Positions 49,987-62,061 of a stretch of 64,000 bases of DNA are shown in pieces; within the stretch, counting starts at the first letter, position 1; every line of letters starts with the position of its first letter. Where the stretch lies: positions 62,001-126,000 of the forward strand of contig NW_027328671.1 in assembly GCF_047496725.1 (NCBI RefSeq), in the 5' to 3' direction. Under the pieces are notes generated by a model. That model had not been told where the DNA came from. It did not search any database and worked only from the letters and a program-made list of their open reading frames with translations. Both the position numbers and the translations under genes were made by a program. The stretch is from Anoplolepis gracilipes. Lineage: Eukaryota; Arthropoda; Insecta; Hymenoptera; Formicidae.

Positions 49987-52218
49987 TTACTCTAGCCCTT
50001 TTTTGCGAATGTTTGTTTCTTCATCGGGTTGTGTATCCGTTATCGGCGCCGTCGACGGTTCGATAGTCGATCTGTTTTCGCGATTAAGAGGCTGCATGTA
50101 ACATAAATGATTTCCATCCTTTGGTGTTCGACATAATTTACAATACGAAAGTCCGCATTCGTGTTTTATTCTCGATTTAACGATGCGACCACATTCCCCG
50201 CAAAATCGTACAGCGTCACAAATACTCGGGGTTGATTTGCCGTCAAACGATTTTTCACTACGATGACGCTCGAAGCACACCGCCCCGAAAAATGCGCGAT
50301 TACATACGTTACATTTAAGGATTTCCACGTCTGTTTGATTACACGGCGGCACAGTTAAACATCGCGAGCACTTATTTGAGCAGCGGTGACCGTTTGTATT
50401 CCAGAACCCGACATTACACGGTGCGCAATAATAGTTACATCCCGCGGCGGATTTTAAATTTAAAATAGTGTTATAATGCCGCGAATGTTCGTAATACATA
50501 ATGTTTAGAGTTAACGTGGGTTCGCGTCTGAGGGAAGCGAGTATCGCGGTACCGTCGTACATAGGTTTTCCACCACGAGCAAAAGTATTAAAATCATAAA
50601 CAATTATCGCGATATTGTCAACAGCGAGATGTTGTTGGAAACGTTCGATTTCTCGAATTCCGCATCCCTCCTCCGGTATCACGACACCGGCATTCCTCGT
50701 TAATTGATTCGCCAACTCTTTCTGTAACGAGGATTGAGGTGTTCTTACCGCGTTCCATTTTTCGTGTAATTCCCCTGCACGCAATTTACCGCGTTCGCAA
50801 TAAATTCGCGCTGCTACGAGAGCACGGGGAAAACACAAATTATCGGTATTTTTTATCGATAATATCGAACGCTTTACAACAACATTTTCGCGTGTTAATC
50901 TGACTCGACCTCGTCCCGAAGGTACTGTCACGTTAAAAATGCGAATATTAAAGTGTTCTGCGATATCGAGTCCCCCTGCGCTCTGTGCTAGCGAACTCAC
51001 GAGTTTCCAAATATCCTCGCTGTTCAAGTCGCGCGCAGGGCGAAAGGATATCCCGGCAGGACCATGCGTTAAATTTGGCGAATCGAACGTTAATCCTACG
51101 TAATCGTTGGGATTGCTCGAACGTAAAGCATATCCGTGAATTTCCTGAAATGCGTTTTCTAATGAACGATAAATATTACCACCTTCAAGCATCGGGCGTA
51201 TCGCGAAACTCGCTTCCCTTCCAATTACACCGAATTTTCGAAAATGCCGCGTATTTTCCGACAGTAAATCTACATGATTAAAATTAATATCGCTGATCTG
51301 AAGACGTTCATGTTGTTGCTGTTCATCTTCCTCCGCTTCTCCCTCTTCTGTCTCTGACGAAGAGTTAGGAAGATTTTCGCAGACGCCTTTCTCTTCATTG
51401 TTATCAGTTGTATTATCACTTATTGTGTCCCCGATATCGCAAGAGTGAGATGCTTCCGTAGAACTCGCTTCTTCAGTTGGTCCTCCGCTTCTTTGCACTG
51501 ACGAAAAATAAAATTTTAATAAAATAAATTTACCAATTTTAAAATTATATGCTTGTGCTTATTTTTAAAAATTGTATCTTACCTGATGTTGATGTAATAT
51601 CCGAAGTTGTTTCGTGAGCATTTACATCAAATCGAATTTTTCCTAAAAATTAGTATTTTATCAGTACCGATAGAATTTTTGTAAAGATTAAATAAGATTA
51701 TTTTTTACACAAACTCACGTGCAAACCGCGTCTCGAGCTCTTCTTCAGACCGACGTTTTCGACTTCCTGCGTCATTCGCGGTGTTGGCCTGATCTATAAA
51801 TTATTAGAAATTTGAAAAATTTCTGTCATCGTATGTTTTGATACTTGTTACATTACAAATACTCTAATATAAAATAAAAAAACATTTACTCACCGGTTAA
51901 TCGGATTCTTCTGTAATTAAATAACAGAAAGTCTACATAACCTCCTACATCCTCCTCCTTGTGATTAACCGCCTCACGTTTTTCAATTATTTCACCCGCG
52001 ATATGTAACAATTCTTCATAACCGTTGAAATGACCTAATTTATACAGTAGTCCGAGTAACGTATTCGTACTGTCACGCGCAAAAGTTTCAAAAACTGACA
52101 AATTAATTTCTGCCGACTTGTCTGATAACCGGGATAAATATCGGTTACGATTTAATGTAGACATCAAATTTGATCCTATAATTATGCACTGTGATATCAC
52201 TGCTTTGAGCTCTGCCAT
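49987..52218 (-). CDS. Polymerase N-terminal module: helical region, OTU-like motif pair, zinc clusters
   Basis: Three short exons plus the first 504 codons of exon 4. After the helical 108-residue exon 1 and the basic SRKRR patch comes an acidic Glu/Ser-rich linker (SSSETEEGEAEEDEQQ). About 150 residues on, DNLCFPRAL (Asp at about 50844, Cys at about 50835) and HYNTI (His at about 50478) match the Asp-Cys and His-Tyr-Asn signatures of OTU-type cysteine proteases. At least five CxxC pairs follow (CNYYCAPC, CNKCSRC, CNVC, CGEC, CKLC). The codon taken as the start of exon 4 alone would be GTG; splicing from 51583 supplies the real upstream sequence. The frame ends at a TAA at 49987-49989 caused by the first frameshift. 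Confidence 0.75.
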
Positions 52219-52249
52219 TCCGATATCACGCGTACTTTTAACCCAGGAT

Positions 52250-52519
52250 ATAAACGTATATATACGAAATAAGGCTCGGATTAAATCCTAAAAATATTAA
52301 TAATTAAACAATTATATATAACAAGTACACAAATTTTTTAAGTTTTTTAAAGTAATCGGATTTTACTCTTTCTTTGGCAGAGTTTCCGTAGTCAGAATGT
52401 AATAATTTATATTGCTTTCTTTAGCAGAGTACACTTTTAAACCTATTACACAAACGATTGATGTAATACTAAAGTAAGTAATTTTAAACGCAATTACTTA
52501 GCACTACAATTGAGCTGTG
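52250..52519. promoter_or_regulatory. Presumed promoter region of the polymerase gene
   Basis: Upstream of the polymerase ATG. On the minus strand CGTATATATACG lies about 40 bases before the ATG and is the best TATA-like site. The remainder is AT-rich. No other gene. Confidence 0.3.
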
Positions 52520-52990
52520 GAGGGGATTATCGTCGATGCAACAGATTCCAAATGCTAATGTACGGCTGCTGATTCATCATTTCAGATTTCAATCTAATGA
52601 AATCGTACTTGAATGTTCTAAACGTACGTGATAGTGTCAAAGATAAATCCCAGCTGCATGTAATTTGAAACTGCAAATCTTCCGAGCGCCAATATACAGC
52701 TAGTCTGATTTTCATCTTCTTATTAAATCTTATTAAAATGTTTAAAGTGTACGTGACAAATCGCAAAAATTGTCAAGATTAAATGACAACTACATGTAAT
52801 TTGAGACTGCAAATCTTCCGAACACCGATGCAGCCATCATTTTGATGAAATCTTACCAGAATATTCGACATGGGTCAGAACGTACGTGACAAACTACAAA
52901 TTTTTGAGATGACGTATCATTCTTAGGTGGCAAAATTGTAACCAATGTCTGATGAAATGTACACGACAATCGCCAAGATAAATACGTCAG
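52520..52990. repeat. Degenerate direct repeats of about 120 bp, subterminal in the element
   Basis: Shared blocks recur in order: CTGCAAATCTTCCGA at about 52670 and 52808; TGTAATTTGA(A/G)ACTGC; GATGAAATCTTACCAGAATA against ATGAAATCGTACTTGAATG; and ACGTACGTGA(C/T)A at about 52620, 52750 (GTGTACGTGACAAA) and 52885. This gives three to four imperfect units. Position between promoter and TIR suggests iterons or transcription-factor sites; that role is inference. Confidence 0.6.
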
Positions 52991-53272
52991 TATATGATAA
53001 AAAGAGATGCTTCAGTTGTAAGTATATCCGAGGAAAAATGAGTATAGTATGGTCATATACATAATTAAATATGAAAATATTTGATAACACATGTAATTTT
53101 ATATAATTTTCATATATGATAATATCCGAAATTTTGCACAATATGATCTTATATGACTATATCTTTATCTAATCATATTTGTTTAAATCTGATTAGATAT
53201 GAAAACAGATCTAACTGAATGTGATTATATAAAGTGTTATAACCCCAGAAAAGGCTATATATTAGATATATA

Positions 53273-53425
53273 TATATATATATATACATATGATAAAATA
53301 AAGCGACTCGAAATGATGCAGGAATGCATCGCGACCGAAGCGATAATCGCGCGAGCTGCTGACGCAAAGAGCCACGTGCGCCCGAGAGATCAGTGGTGGG
53401 GGTTTGTTTTGACGCACCATAGTGC
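53273..53425. repeat. Right terminal inverted repeat of the polymerase element
   Basis: Reverse complement of 46779-46929, ending CGCACCATAGTGC. Homology continues beyond it into the mirrored hAT end. Confidence 0.9.
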
Positions 53426-53437
53426 ATTACATACTAC

Positions 53438-53821
53438 CAGTGTTGCGCTTAGATAATTTGAAATAATCTACATATAGATAAGATAAAATATAAGCGTCTG
53501 TATCTGAGATAAGATAAAGATAATCTTAATTTAAATATATTTAAATAAAAGATAAATTAGTTGAATGTTTTATTTAGATACTTTTAAGATAATATTCAAA
53601 ATTACAATTTATATAAAAATAATACACTTCAGAAAACTATAAAAAATATAAGCATACATATCAGCTTAATACATTAAAGGTTTAGAGTTAAATTACAAAT
53701 TTTTATTTTTTAAAAACATTAGTTTTTCCAACATATTATCAGATAAACGATTTCTTTGAGGTACAAATATCTGTTGCCCGCAACTGAAAAGACGCTCCAC
53801 TGGCGCGGATGATGGTAATGT
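53438..53821 (-). pseudogene. hAT transposase C-terminal remnant, inverted copy
   Basis: Mirror image of 46383-46766: terminus CAGTGTTGCG at 53438, then the minus-strand frame with VERLFSCGQQIFVPQRNRLS (Met to Val at the start of the block). It stops abruptly after gatgatggtaatg, where the aminopeptidase upstream sequence (homologous to about 19455) begins. Confidence 0.85.
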
Positions 53822-54780
53822 TGTCTAATACATCTTAATCTTTATCTTAATTCCTTTTAAGTTATCATTTTCAAAATTGTTGACATTTTATTAATTTTTT
53901 CTATATTTTTCGTTTTTCTTTTTTTCATCAACCTATATAATTCTCTAAATTTTCATACATACAGTGTGCAACTGACAAGAACGTTAATTTCATTTTATAT
54001 AATATTGCATATTGTTATAAAATGTTTTGGAATTAAGAATTTAAAGATTAAAGAACGGAAACTTTTTAAATATTTTTTATATTTAATTCATATATTTTTA
54101 AATGAATAATAGAAAATTAAATAATACAATTACAATGTTAAAAATTACAATTTTTAATATCGTACACACATTTATTCTATATACTTTTTCGTTATGGCAC
54201 ATAATCAATGATTTGCAAGATTAATTCGAATATTGATTCAATGTACCTATTCAAAACGAGTAAAGAAGAACCGATAAAAGGTTATTTTCTCACGTTGTTA
54301 AAAAAATGTTTGTATGATTAATGAATACTTAGCTTTTATAATTAATATAGACTATAGAAATAAGCATAAAGCATTTTAACGCGATTAAAATGACTTTAAC
54401 ATATACTAATTAAAATAATTATAATATATTATTTACGTATTACATAAAAAATAAATATATAAAAGTACGTTGATATGGAAAATCTTCAATTCTCAACATG
54501 TAAAGATTATTATTTATAGACATAGGAAAACATAAATACTTATTTTTCTACATTGCTTATTAAATCGTATATGAAATTAACAAAATATATTATACATAAA
54601 TAAATATCAAAAATTAGCATAATCAATGAATCTTAAAATATCATAAATATAATTCTAAATTTAAATTTTGTAGGATTTGATGACCTCATATAAGTTGTAA
54701 ATATATGTGTATTTATATATGTATTTATTATGATGTCTATTACATCGACCTTGCCAGTTTTCGATTACCTCTTGAAGCGT
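53822..54780. repeat. Truncated distal promoter module upstream of copy C
   Basis: Inverted equivalent of about 18470-19460. It starts within the distal module at TCTAATACATCTTAATCTTT. Closer in detail to the copy A upstream region (TGTACCTATTCAAAACGAG) than to copy B. No gene. Confidence 0.55.
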
Positions 54781-54814
54781 TAAGATCACGATAGTACAGA
54801 TTAACGATTCACGG

Positions 54815-54893
54815 TGATAAAGTATCAACTTTAACTAGTTCTGAGAAGAAAAGGAATTGTATTAGAATTAACATCGCATTTTTAGTATACAAG
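54815..54893 (+). promoter_or_regulatory. Probable 5'UTR exon 1 and promoter of copy C
   Basis: GGTGATAAAGTATCAACTTT..AAAAGGAATTGTATT..TATACAAG followed by GTAAGT at 54894. The matching acceptor AACAG|GGACAGTTG lies at 55835/55836, 31 bases before the ATG. Confidence 0.5.
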
Positions 54894-54895
54894 GT

Positions 54896-55835
54896 AAGTC
54901 TCTAGAAACATAATATTATATAACTTTCTTTTTAAAGTACGTAAAAGATATATAAAACGCAATCTAAATAGTACTATAATATGAACACATAAAATAAGAT
55001 TATATTTCCTTTAAAAATTATTTTCAAAATTGTTGAATTGTTGAAAATTTTATTAATTTCTTTCATTTCTTTTTCTTTTATTCTTTACAAAACCTATACA
55101 TATTCTTAAGCTTTATGTACATATATCTGACAAAAACATAAATCTTTTTTTATTATAATATTGTTATAGAATGTCTTTAAATTAGAAAAAAGATTAAAAA
55201 AGGGAAGTATTTAAAAAAGAAAATTTTTATATTTAATCCATATATTTTTAAATGGATAATAAAAAATTGAAAAATACATTTACAATGTCAAAACTTACCA
55301 TGTTTATATAATACCGTGCACAAGTTTATTCTATATCTTTCCATAATATCAATAATAATTTGCAAGCTTACTTTAAAATCGATTACTGATTCGATATATA
55401 TTTTTAAACAAATAATGAACAAACGATAAATTCTTCTCGTTACTAAAAAAAAGTGTATTATATATAATACATATAAAAACATTCAAATTGTTTTTGCTGG
55501 TGCGCACGTACACATACACACACATACACACACGCGCGCGCCTATATATGTTGTATGTACAAATGCTGAAAAGACATACGAAAAAAGTCGAAAAAAATTT
55601 AAATTTTCCGTTGATTATTTGTTGCTAGTTTTTTGAAAATATGATCATTTACGAAACAACAAATTTTGAAAATAGCATGTTCATAAACATAGATCTGTCT
55701 ATTATTCATCACGAATGAAATTTCTAATTATTTAAGAAAACTCATATTAAAAAATACTTTATAAATTTATTTACAGTAAAGTTTATTATTTATTATTATT
55801 TAAATTTTATTTTATATTTGTCTTTCTTTCAACAG
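54896..55835. other. 5'UTR intron of aminopeptidase copy C
   Basis: Contains a CACACACGCGCGCG tract at about 55510-55542, the complement of the GTGTGT/GCGC stretch upstream of copy B. No gene. Confidence 0.45.
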
Positions 55836-55866
55836 GGACAGTTGTTACAGATACCTAAAAATTGAC

Positions 55867-56782
55867 ATGGCATTTCTAAGACTGTCATTTTATAGCGGTC
55901 TTATATTTATCACTATAATAACTTTTTCAATTAATGAAAATACGGAAAACTCATCGATTACATTTAGTGATTACTTTGGCGATATAAGGCCAGTGCGTTA
56001 CGACGTCAAGTTAATACCATATTTCAATGAAGACAAGGAACATGAAATATATAAATATCACGATTACAAATTATATATAGAAGCGTATAAAAAAAAAGGC
56101 AACATTGTTTTTTACGGCGAATTAAGTGCCATTATCGATATTTCTCGTCCAATTACATTTATATATTTAAATTCAACGGCATTAATGATTGTTTTATCTG
56201 GAGCGTTGACAAATGATTCATCCATGTATACTGCAGACTTACAAAATAAGACTGTAGATACCAATGTTAAATATTTACGTGCGCAATATATTAACTATAA
56301 AAATAAAAAGCAAATTTGCATCTTATATTTCAATGAAATTTTAAGTGGACGTTACAGATTAATTACAAAATTTGTCACTGCAATTAATAACACGGAAAAC
56401 ATTATTACTTCTTTGAAGACTATAGTTGCAAGGGGAGAATCATTCGAAATGTGAGTAATATTAAGAGTACAATAAATATATAAATTTTTGTCATTGTTGT
56501 TCTCGTATCCTTTATTATCTCTTTTTATAATGTTTAATCTTATAATACTTTATATCACTATCTTTGTTTTACTTTATATCATTTAACGTTTTATACTATT
56601 TTTGAATTGTTAATCAATCCTATTTATTATTAATTACATGATGAATAAATTAAAAAAATGTATTATCATGGAAAGGTGAATAGTTTAGATGGGTATGCAA
56701 TAATTTATACTTTATGTCATTTTATTATATATGTGCATGAAATAAAAAATAAAATATTTCTGTACTTTTTTACGCGCCTGTG

Positions 56783-56839
<57 letters not shown>

Positions 56840-59800
56840 AAACTGAGTGTATCGTAACCAAATTTTATGTGAAAGCGATGATTTCTTTAATCAATTTAAA
56901 GATAATTTCGCCTAACAAAAATATTAAGACATCAATTTAATAATTTTCAAGTTATGAGATTGAACAAAAAAGGTTTTTCGCAAATTAAACTTTTTGGCGT
57001 TAAGAGATTAACATATATAATAACATTCTTTAGTTAAATTTACAGTTAACTTTTAAAAAATTTTTATTTAAAGTTTACAATTAAGTAAACAGATATAATG
57101 GCAAAAATTAAAAGTTTTAAAATAATGATGACCTCTTTTGACATTTTCGAAAAAAAAATTATTTTTAAATTGGTCAAAGAATCCGTTTATTAAAAGTATA
57201 TCTGATAATTATATCTTGTACATGTGCATGTGTGTGTGTGTGCGTGTATGTGTGTACCAAAACGCTATGGCTAGATTAAACTATACAGTGTGAGTCGTTC
57301 AAAATGTTACAAAATTATATCTCAAAACAAAGCATTTTAAAATAAATGTCTCATATAAAAGTTTTGCAATTTTAAAAGGAACGTCATTCACCCTGGAAGC
57401 CGTTTCAAGATCACATAAAAATCACTTTTAATTTTAAAAAAATCACCTTTCTCAAAGAACACACGTATTCTATATTCTTATAGCTCATCTCAAGAGCTTT
57501 TTAAAATACTATAATAGTGTTTTTATTAAGTACTTTTCGAGTTATAAGGTTCAAAAGATATAGTTCTTTTATATGAAATACGAAATACTTTAAAACATTC
57601 AGTTTTCGATAATTTTACCTTAATACTTTTATGTGCAGAATAATGAGATGAATCATTTGGTGTAAAAAAACGCAGTTGTGTTTAAAAAAAATATGTAAGT
57701 GCAAATTTATATATATTTTTTTAAGACAACTGTGCGTCTTTGTATACGAATTGATTCGTTTTATTATTTATGCATATAAATATTGAAACTAGATAATCAA
57801 AAAATCAATATTTTATGCTTGAATTGTATAGTATAATTAAAGTATAAAAGTTTACTTCGTAAACAATTAAATTTTTAGCCATCGTAGTCTTATAAAATTT
57901 TACGCAGAATATTGTAAATAATCGACATATATAAAAAAATTAAGATAATTAAAAAAAATGAAAATGACTTTTAAAACTGGAAAAAGTCACGAGTAAACAA
58001 AAATTTATTTATATGCACTATGTAACGGACTCAAATTCATGTAAATTTTTCTTATTCAACTTTCTTCTAACTTGAATCAATTGCGACATTTGTTTGGACA
58101 TTTACGGACAGACACTCTGTATATATAATGCTTTTGATTATTAAAAATCATTGTTATTTATAACAATATTATTAAAATATTATTAAAATGTCGTAGGCCG
58201 GACGTAATACATTTTCAGGCGATTGGAGCCCGACGATTGTTTCCATGCTGGGACAAGCCGACAATCCAGGCCACTTTCAACATTGCCATAAAGCATCATC
58301 ATAAATACAAAGTTTTTTCAAATATGCTGCCACAAAAAAAGGAAACATGCAAACATGAAATGCATGAAACCGAAACATATATGAAGTGGACATGCTTTAA
58401 TACTACTCCTCCAATGTCCACTTATATCGTGACGGTTGTAATCTCGTCAGCAGATTTCTTTAAATTTGAGACCATAGGATCTAGAATCATTACATGGCGT
58501 AGACCCAAATTAGATCATATTGAATTTGCTGAAACGATAGCAACCGAAGCAATAATAATATTTGAAGGTGAATGGAAAAAATTGAAAGTACCAAAAGTAC
58601 AATTTGTGGTAATCCATAGCTTGCTATATGACAATGAGATGTGGGGCCTTCTGTTAAATAGGTAATTCAAAAATTTTTAAAAATATCAATTTATTCAAAT
58701 ACAATTTATATATGAAGTAAAATTAGAAATAATTAAATTAAAAATATAAAATTAGAAATTAGTAATACATACGTTAAAATATAATTGTTTTAATGTAGAA
58801 TTTTTATACATGTACATTATTATATATATATTTTTATAACTAATTATAGGTTGATTTCAATCATATATACATATATATATCACGTATATGACAATAATTT
58901 ATGTTAGAATTTGTATATAATCTGTATATATATAATTATAGATTGACTTCAATACATCATATATACATATGTATATCACGTATATGACAATAATTTATGT
59001 CACAATTTTTATATAATCGGTATAAAACAATATAAAAAACAATATACAATTATACCATATCGATTATATTATCCGTTAGAAGATATTTTTAATTTTAAAT
59101 CAGAAAATATGTCAAAATTATTATTTGGCCAAGTTTATGTAATTACTAAGCTCTTGCAAATTTAACTTTCATATTTTTTAGTGAAACAGATATTATTTAC
59201 GATAAAAATCTGGATTCTATTGCGCATAAAATAAAAGTAGCGCGGTTGATAGGGCGCAAAGTGGCATATCAATGGTTTGCTGATATAACAAATCCATTTT
59301 GGTCATCTGAGTTATGGTTAATCGATGGTCTTACTACTATGTATGGACTTTATGCTATCAATACTATCATGGTAATTTTTTTATATTGTTTTAATAATAT
59401 TCTTAATGTATCAATTATGTATAAAGTATTTATTATATATTTTTATATTTCTTATGGTTTTATGTTAAATAAAATATTATTTGATTTGTATAAGTAGATA
59501 TAATCTTTATTATAAGAAAATAAAAAGGTTTTAAACGATTTTTAACATTAAATGTGTCGTATAAAAATTGCTAAAGCTATTTATAAATCTTTGTCGTATC
59601 TGGAAAGACTAAATTGTATATTGGTTCTCGATATTCTAAAATTATAAAATTTTCAATGCGGAAAAAAATAATACCATAATTTTCAATTTTTTCAAATGGT
59701 TTTAAATGACATGATTATTTCAAATAGTTTTAAATGACACTACACATTATTATAAAGAAATTTTACTATATTTGGTCATATTGATAAAATACAAATTTAT

Positions 59801-60084
59801 ATTGAATAAAAGCATTAAATGTGTATATTTCATTCGACAAAATATTCATTCGCTCATATTAAATCTTTCTGCTTTAGGATTACGACAATTCCGAAATGTT
59901 GGATTTATTTGTAGTTCAGGTTTATTATGAATCACTTCGTTTGGAGACTCACAATCAGTCTTTTATAAAGGAAGCCAATTTTTCCGAAAATAATGCATTT
60001 TCTTCTTTTTACGGTTACGTTAAAGGTAAAAACATCAATAAATGTATTTGAATGAATCAAGTCAATAAATATATTTGAATATAA

Positions 60085-60127
<43 letters not shown>

Positions 60128-62018
60128 CATATGTACATATTAGTAAATTAAAATTTAAAAAATTATAAAAAATGTAGTTAAAAGACTCCTAAGAAAACTT
60201 ATATATAAATCACATTTTATTATTTGAATTGTAGCACCTTTAATATTACGCATGCTGGAGAATGTAATTACCGATAACATGTTTCATCGGAAGGTTCATG
60301 AACATTTAAATATGTGAGTATATTATGAAATATATTGTATATATCATTTTAATATATTATTTACTTACACATTATAGAATCAAGGTATATTAAAATATTA
60401 AATACTGCAATTATGTAAGTTGTATAAAGTGTATAAATTAAATAACACTTTGATATTTTTTTTATACGTAATTTACGATCAGTACTGATTTTATTGTGTC
60501 AATAATGCCAATTTTTAACCAATATAGTGAGTTTAAGTCGAAGAATCTTCTCCAAAATTTATGGCTCACTATGCAAGATATTTTAAGCAAATTATATCCT
60601 GAGAAAAAACTAATGCTTCCTTCAACAATAGTAAATGATTGGATGAAATCTATAAATTATCCTGTGTTAAAAATAACGCGAGATATTTCAAATAAAGCAA
60701 ATATATATAATATAATAATAGAAAATTATGAAACACTTAAAAAATACGCTTTCTGGGTACCTGTAACTTATACCTCTCAGAATAATCCAAATTTTCGCAA
60801 GCTTAGAATTCCGCTTTACGACAAAAGATTAATACTTTTGTCGTCGTCCCAGCCAAATTGCCAAGTTTCTGTAAAAGATAATGGTTGGGTAATATTCAAT
60901 TTACGACAAACTGGTGAATATTGATTAACAAATTTATTATATTTCTACATAATTAAAATATTAAATCATTATATAATGTTAACTATATTCTTTTTTAATA
61001 ACATTACGCAATATATAAATAAATACATAGTAACATTATATAATATTTCAAAAAATATTGTATGACGTATTCTCTGCATTTTACTATCGATTAACGTGAA
61101 ATAAATTCAATTTCGCATGTATTATTATTTAAGATAAAATAAATATAAATGGATTTATAATTTCTTATATAGTTTCATTCTACGCAATATTACTACAAAT
61201 ATAACTCTAAAATTATGTTTTTCTTAATTATTATAAATTGTCTTTCTTTTTTTAATACTTGGATAATTACTCAAATATTTAAAATGCAGATAATTATAAA
61301 TATTTTTTAATAAATATAATAAATCAATTAAGTGACAATTTAATAATATAAAAATTATTTACTACAGGATACTATCGCGTTAATTACGATCCTGAAAACT
61401 GGCAAAAAATTGCAGAATATTTGAACTCTATAGAATATACAAAAATACATGTTCTTAATCGTGCTAAAATCATCGACGATGCATTTTATTTTATGATAAA
61501 TGGCCAACTCAATTCTTTCCTATTCTGGAACTTGACGAGCTATCTTGGACAAGAGACAAATTATATAGCATGGTATCCTATGATAAAAGCTTTTGAACAC
61601 ATGTCGAGCATCTTTCCATTTCCAGATAAAAAAGTCCAAAATGTCAAGGTAAATAATAGAATTAATAAGTTAAAGAGTTTTTAAATTATTTTATGTCATA
61701 TTTTCCAAGAAAATAAAATATATGTAGCTAAAAAGGTTCAAGTATGTTTTTCTGTATTCTTATTTATGATAAAATCTTTTTTATTTAAGAAAAGTTTTTA
61801 TTTCAGATTTATATTATAATTGTTAAACATACATTAGATTTTTGAATATATATTTTTCTCATATTTTAAAGTAATTTTCTATCAAAATTTCAATTAAAAA
61901 TAATATGTACGTATAGTAATAAAACGTACGTATAGTAATATAAAAACAATCGGTAATTTTGTAAGAGTATCAGATGTTGTTAATAAATTAAAGTGAACGT
62001 TCGAGAAGTGAGAATAAG

Positions 62019-62061
<43 letters not shown>

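Larger units (their letters stand above)
47272..52218 (-). pseudogene. Protein-primed-type family B DNA polymerase, four exons, frame broken
   Basis: Exon 1 is 51894-52218 (starts MAELKAV, 108 codons), exon 2 is 51719-51793, exon 3 is 51583-51642, and exon 4 is 47272-51497. All three introns are GT..AG and the phases (1, 1, 1) join into one frame. In order: helical N-terminal region, basic NLS-like SRKRR, acidic linker, OTU-like DNLCFPRAL..HYNTI, Cys/His zinc clusters, 3'-5' exonuclease (YDFE, HNAKAFD, YCRTDVD), Vsr-like GCFWHGC, and PolB palm. This domain set fits PolB genes of Polinton-like elements and related viruses. Lesions: a single-base shift at about 49980-49996, another in an A-run at about 49130, and a TGA for Trp at 49111-49113. 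All catalytic motifs remain, so decay is recent. A TATATATA stretch 35-45 bases upstream of the ATG may be a TATA box. A poly(A) signal AATAAA (minus strand, 47163-47168) lies downstream. Confidence 0.87.
46779..53425. mobile_element. TIR-bounded 6.6-kb element with a single family B DNA polymerase gene
   Basis: Inverted termini of about 150 bases start GCACTATGGTGCGTCAAAAC on both ends (46779-46929 and 53273-53425). The interior is clearly richer in GC and CpG than the surroundings. It contains one spliced polymerase gene on the minus strand (52218-47272), a tRNA-like/hairpin unit on the plus strand near the left TIR, and degenerate direct repeats near the right TIR. This resembles a Polinton/Maverick or a linear protein-primed replicon, but no integrase, packaging ATPase, capsid or protease is present. 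There is no direct target-site duplication: the flanks TGTAAT and ATTACA are inverted copies, because the hAT end itself is mirrored on the right. The extreme tip GCACTATGGTGC can fold on itself. Confidence 0.8.

Noticed and set aside
47562..50066. Plus-strand ORFs opposite the polymerase
   Set aside because: Shadows of the minus-strand polymerase with no recognisable domains; the minus strand carries all motifs.
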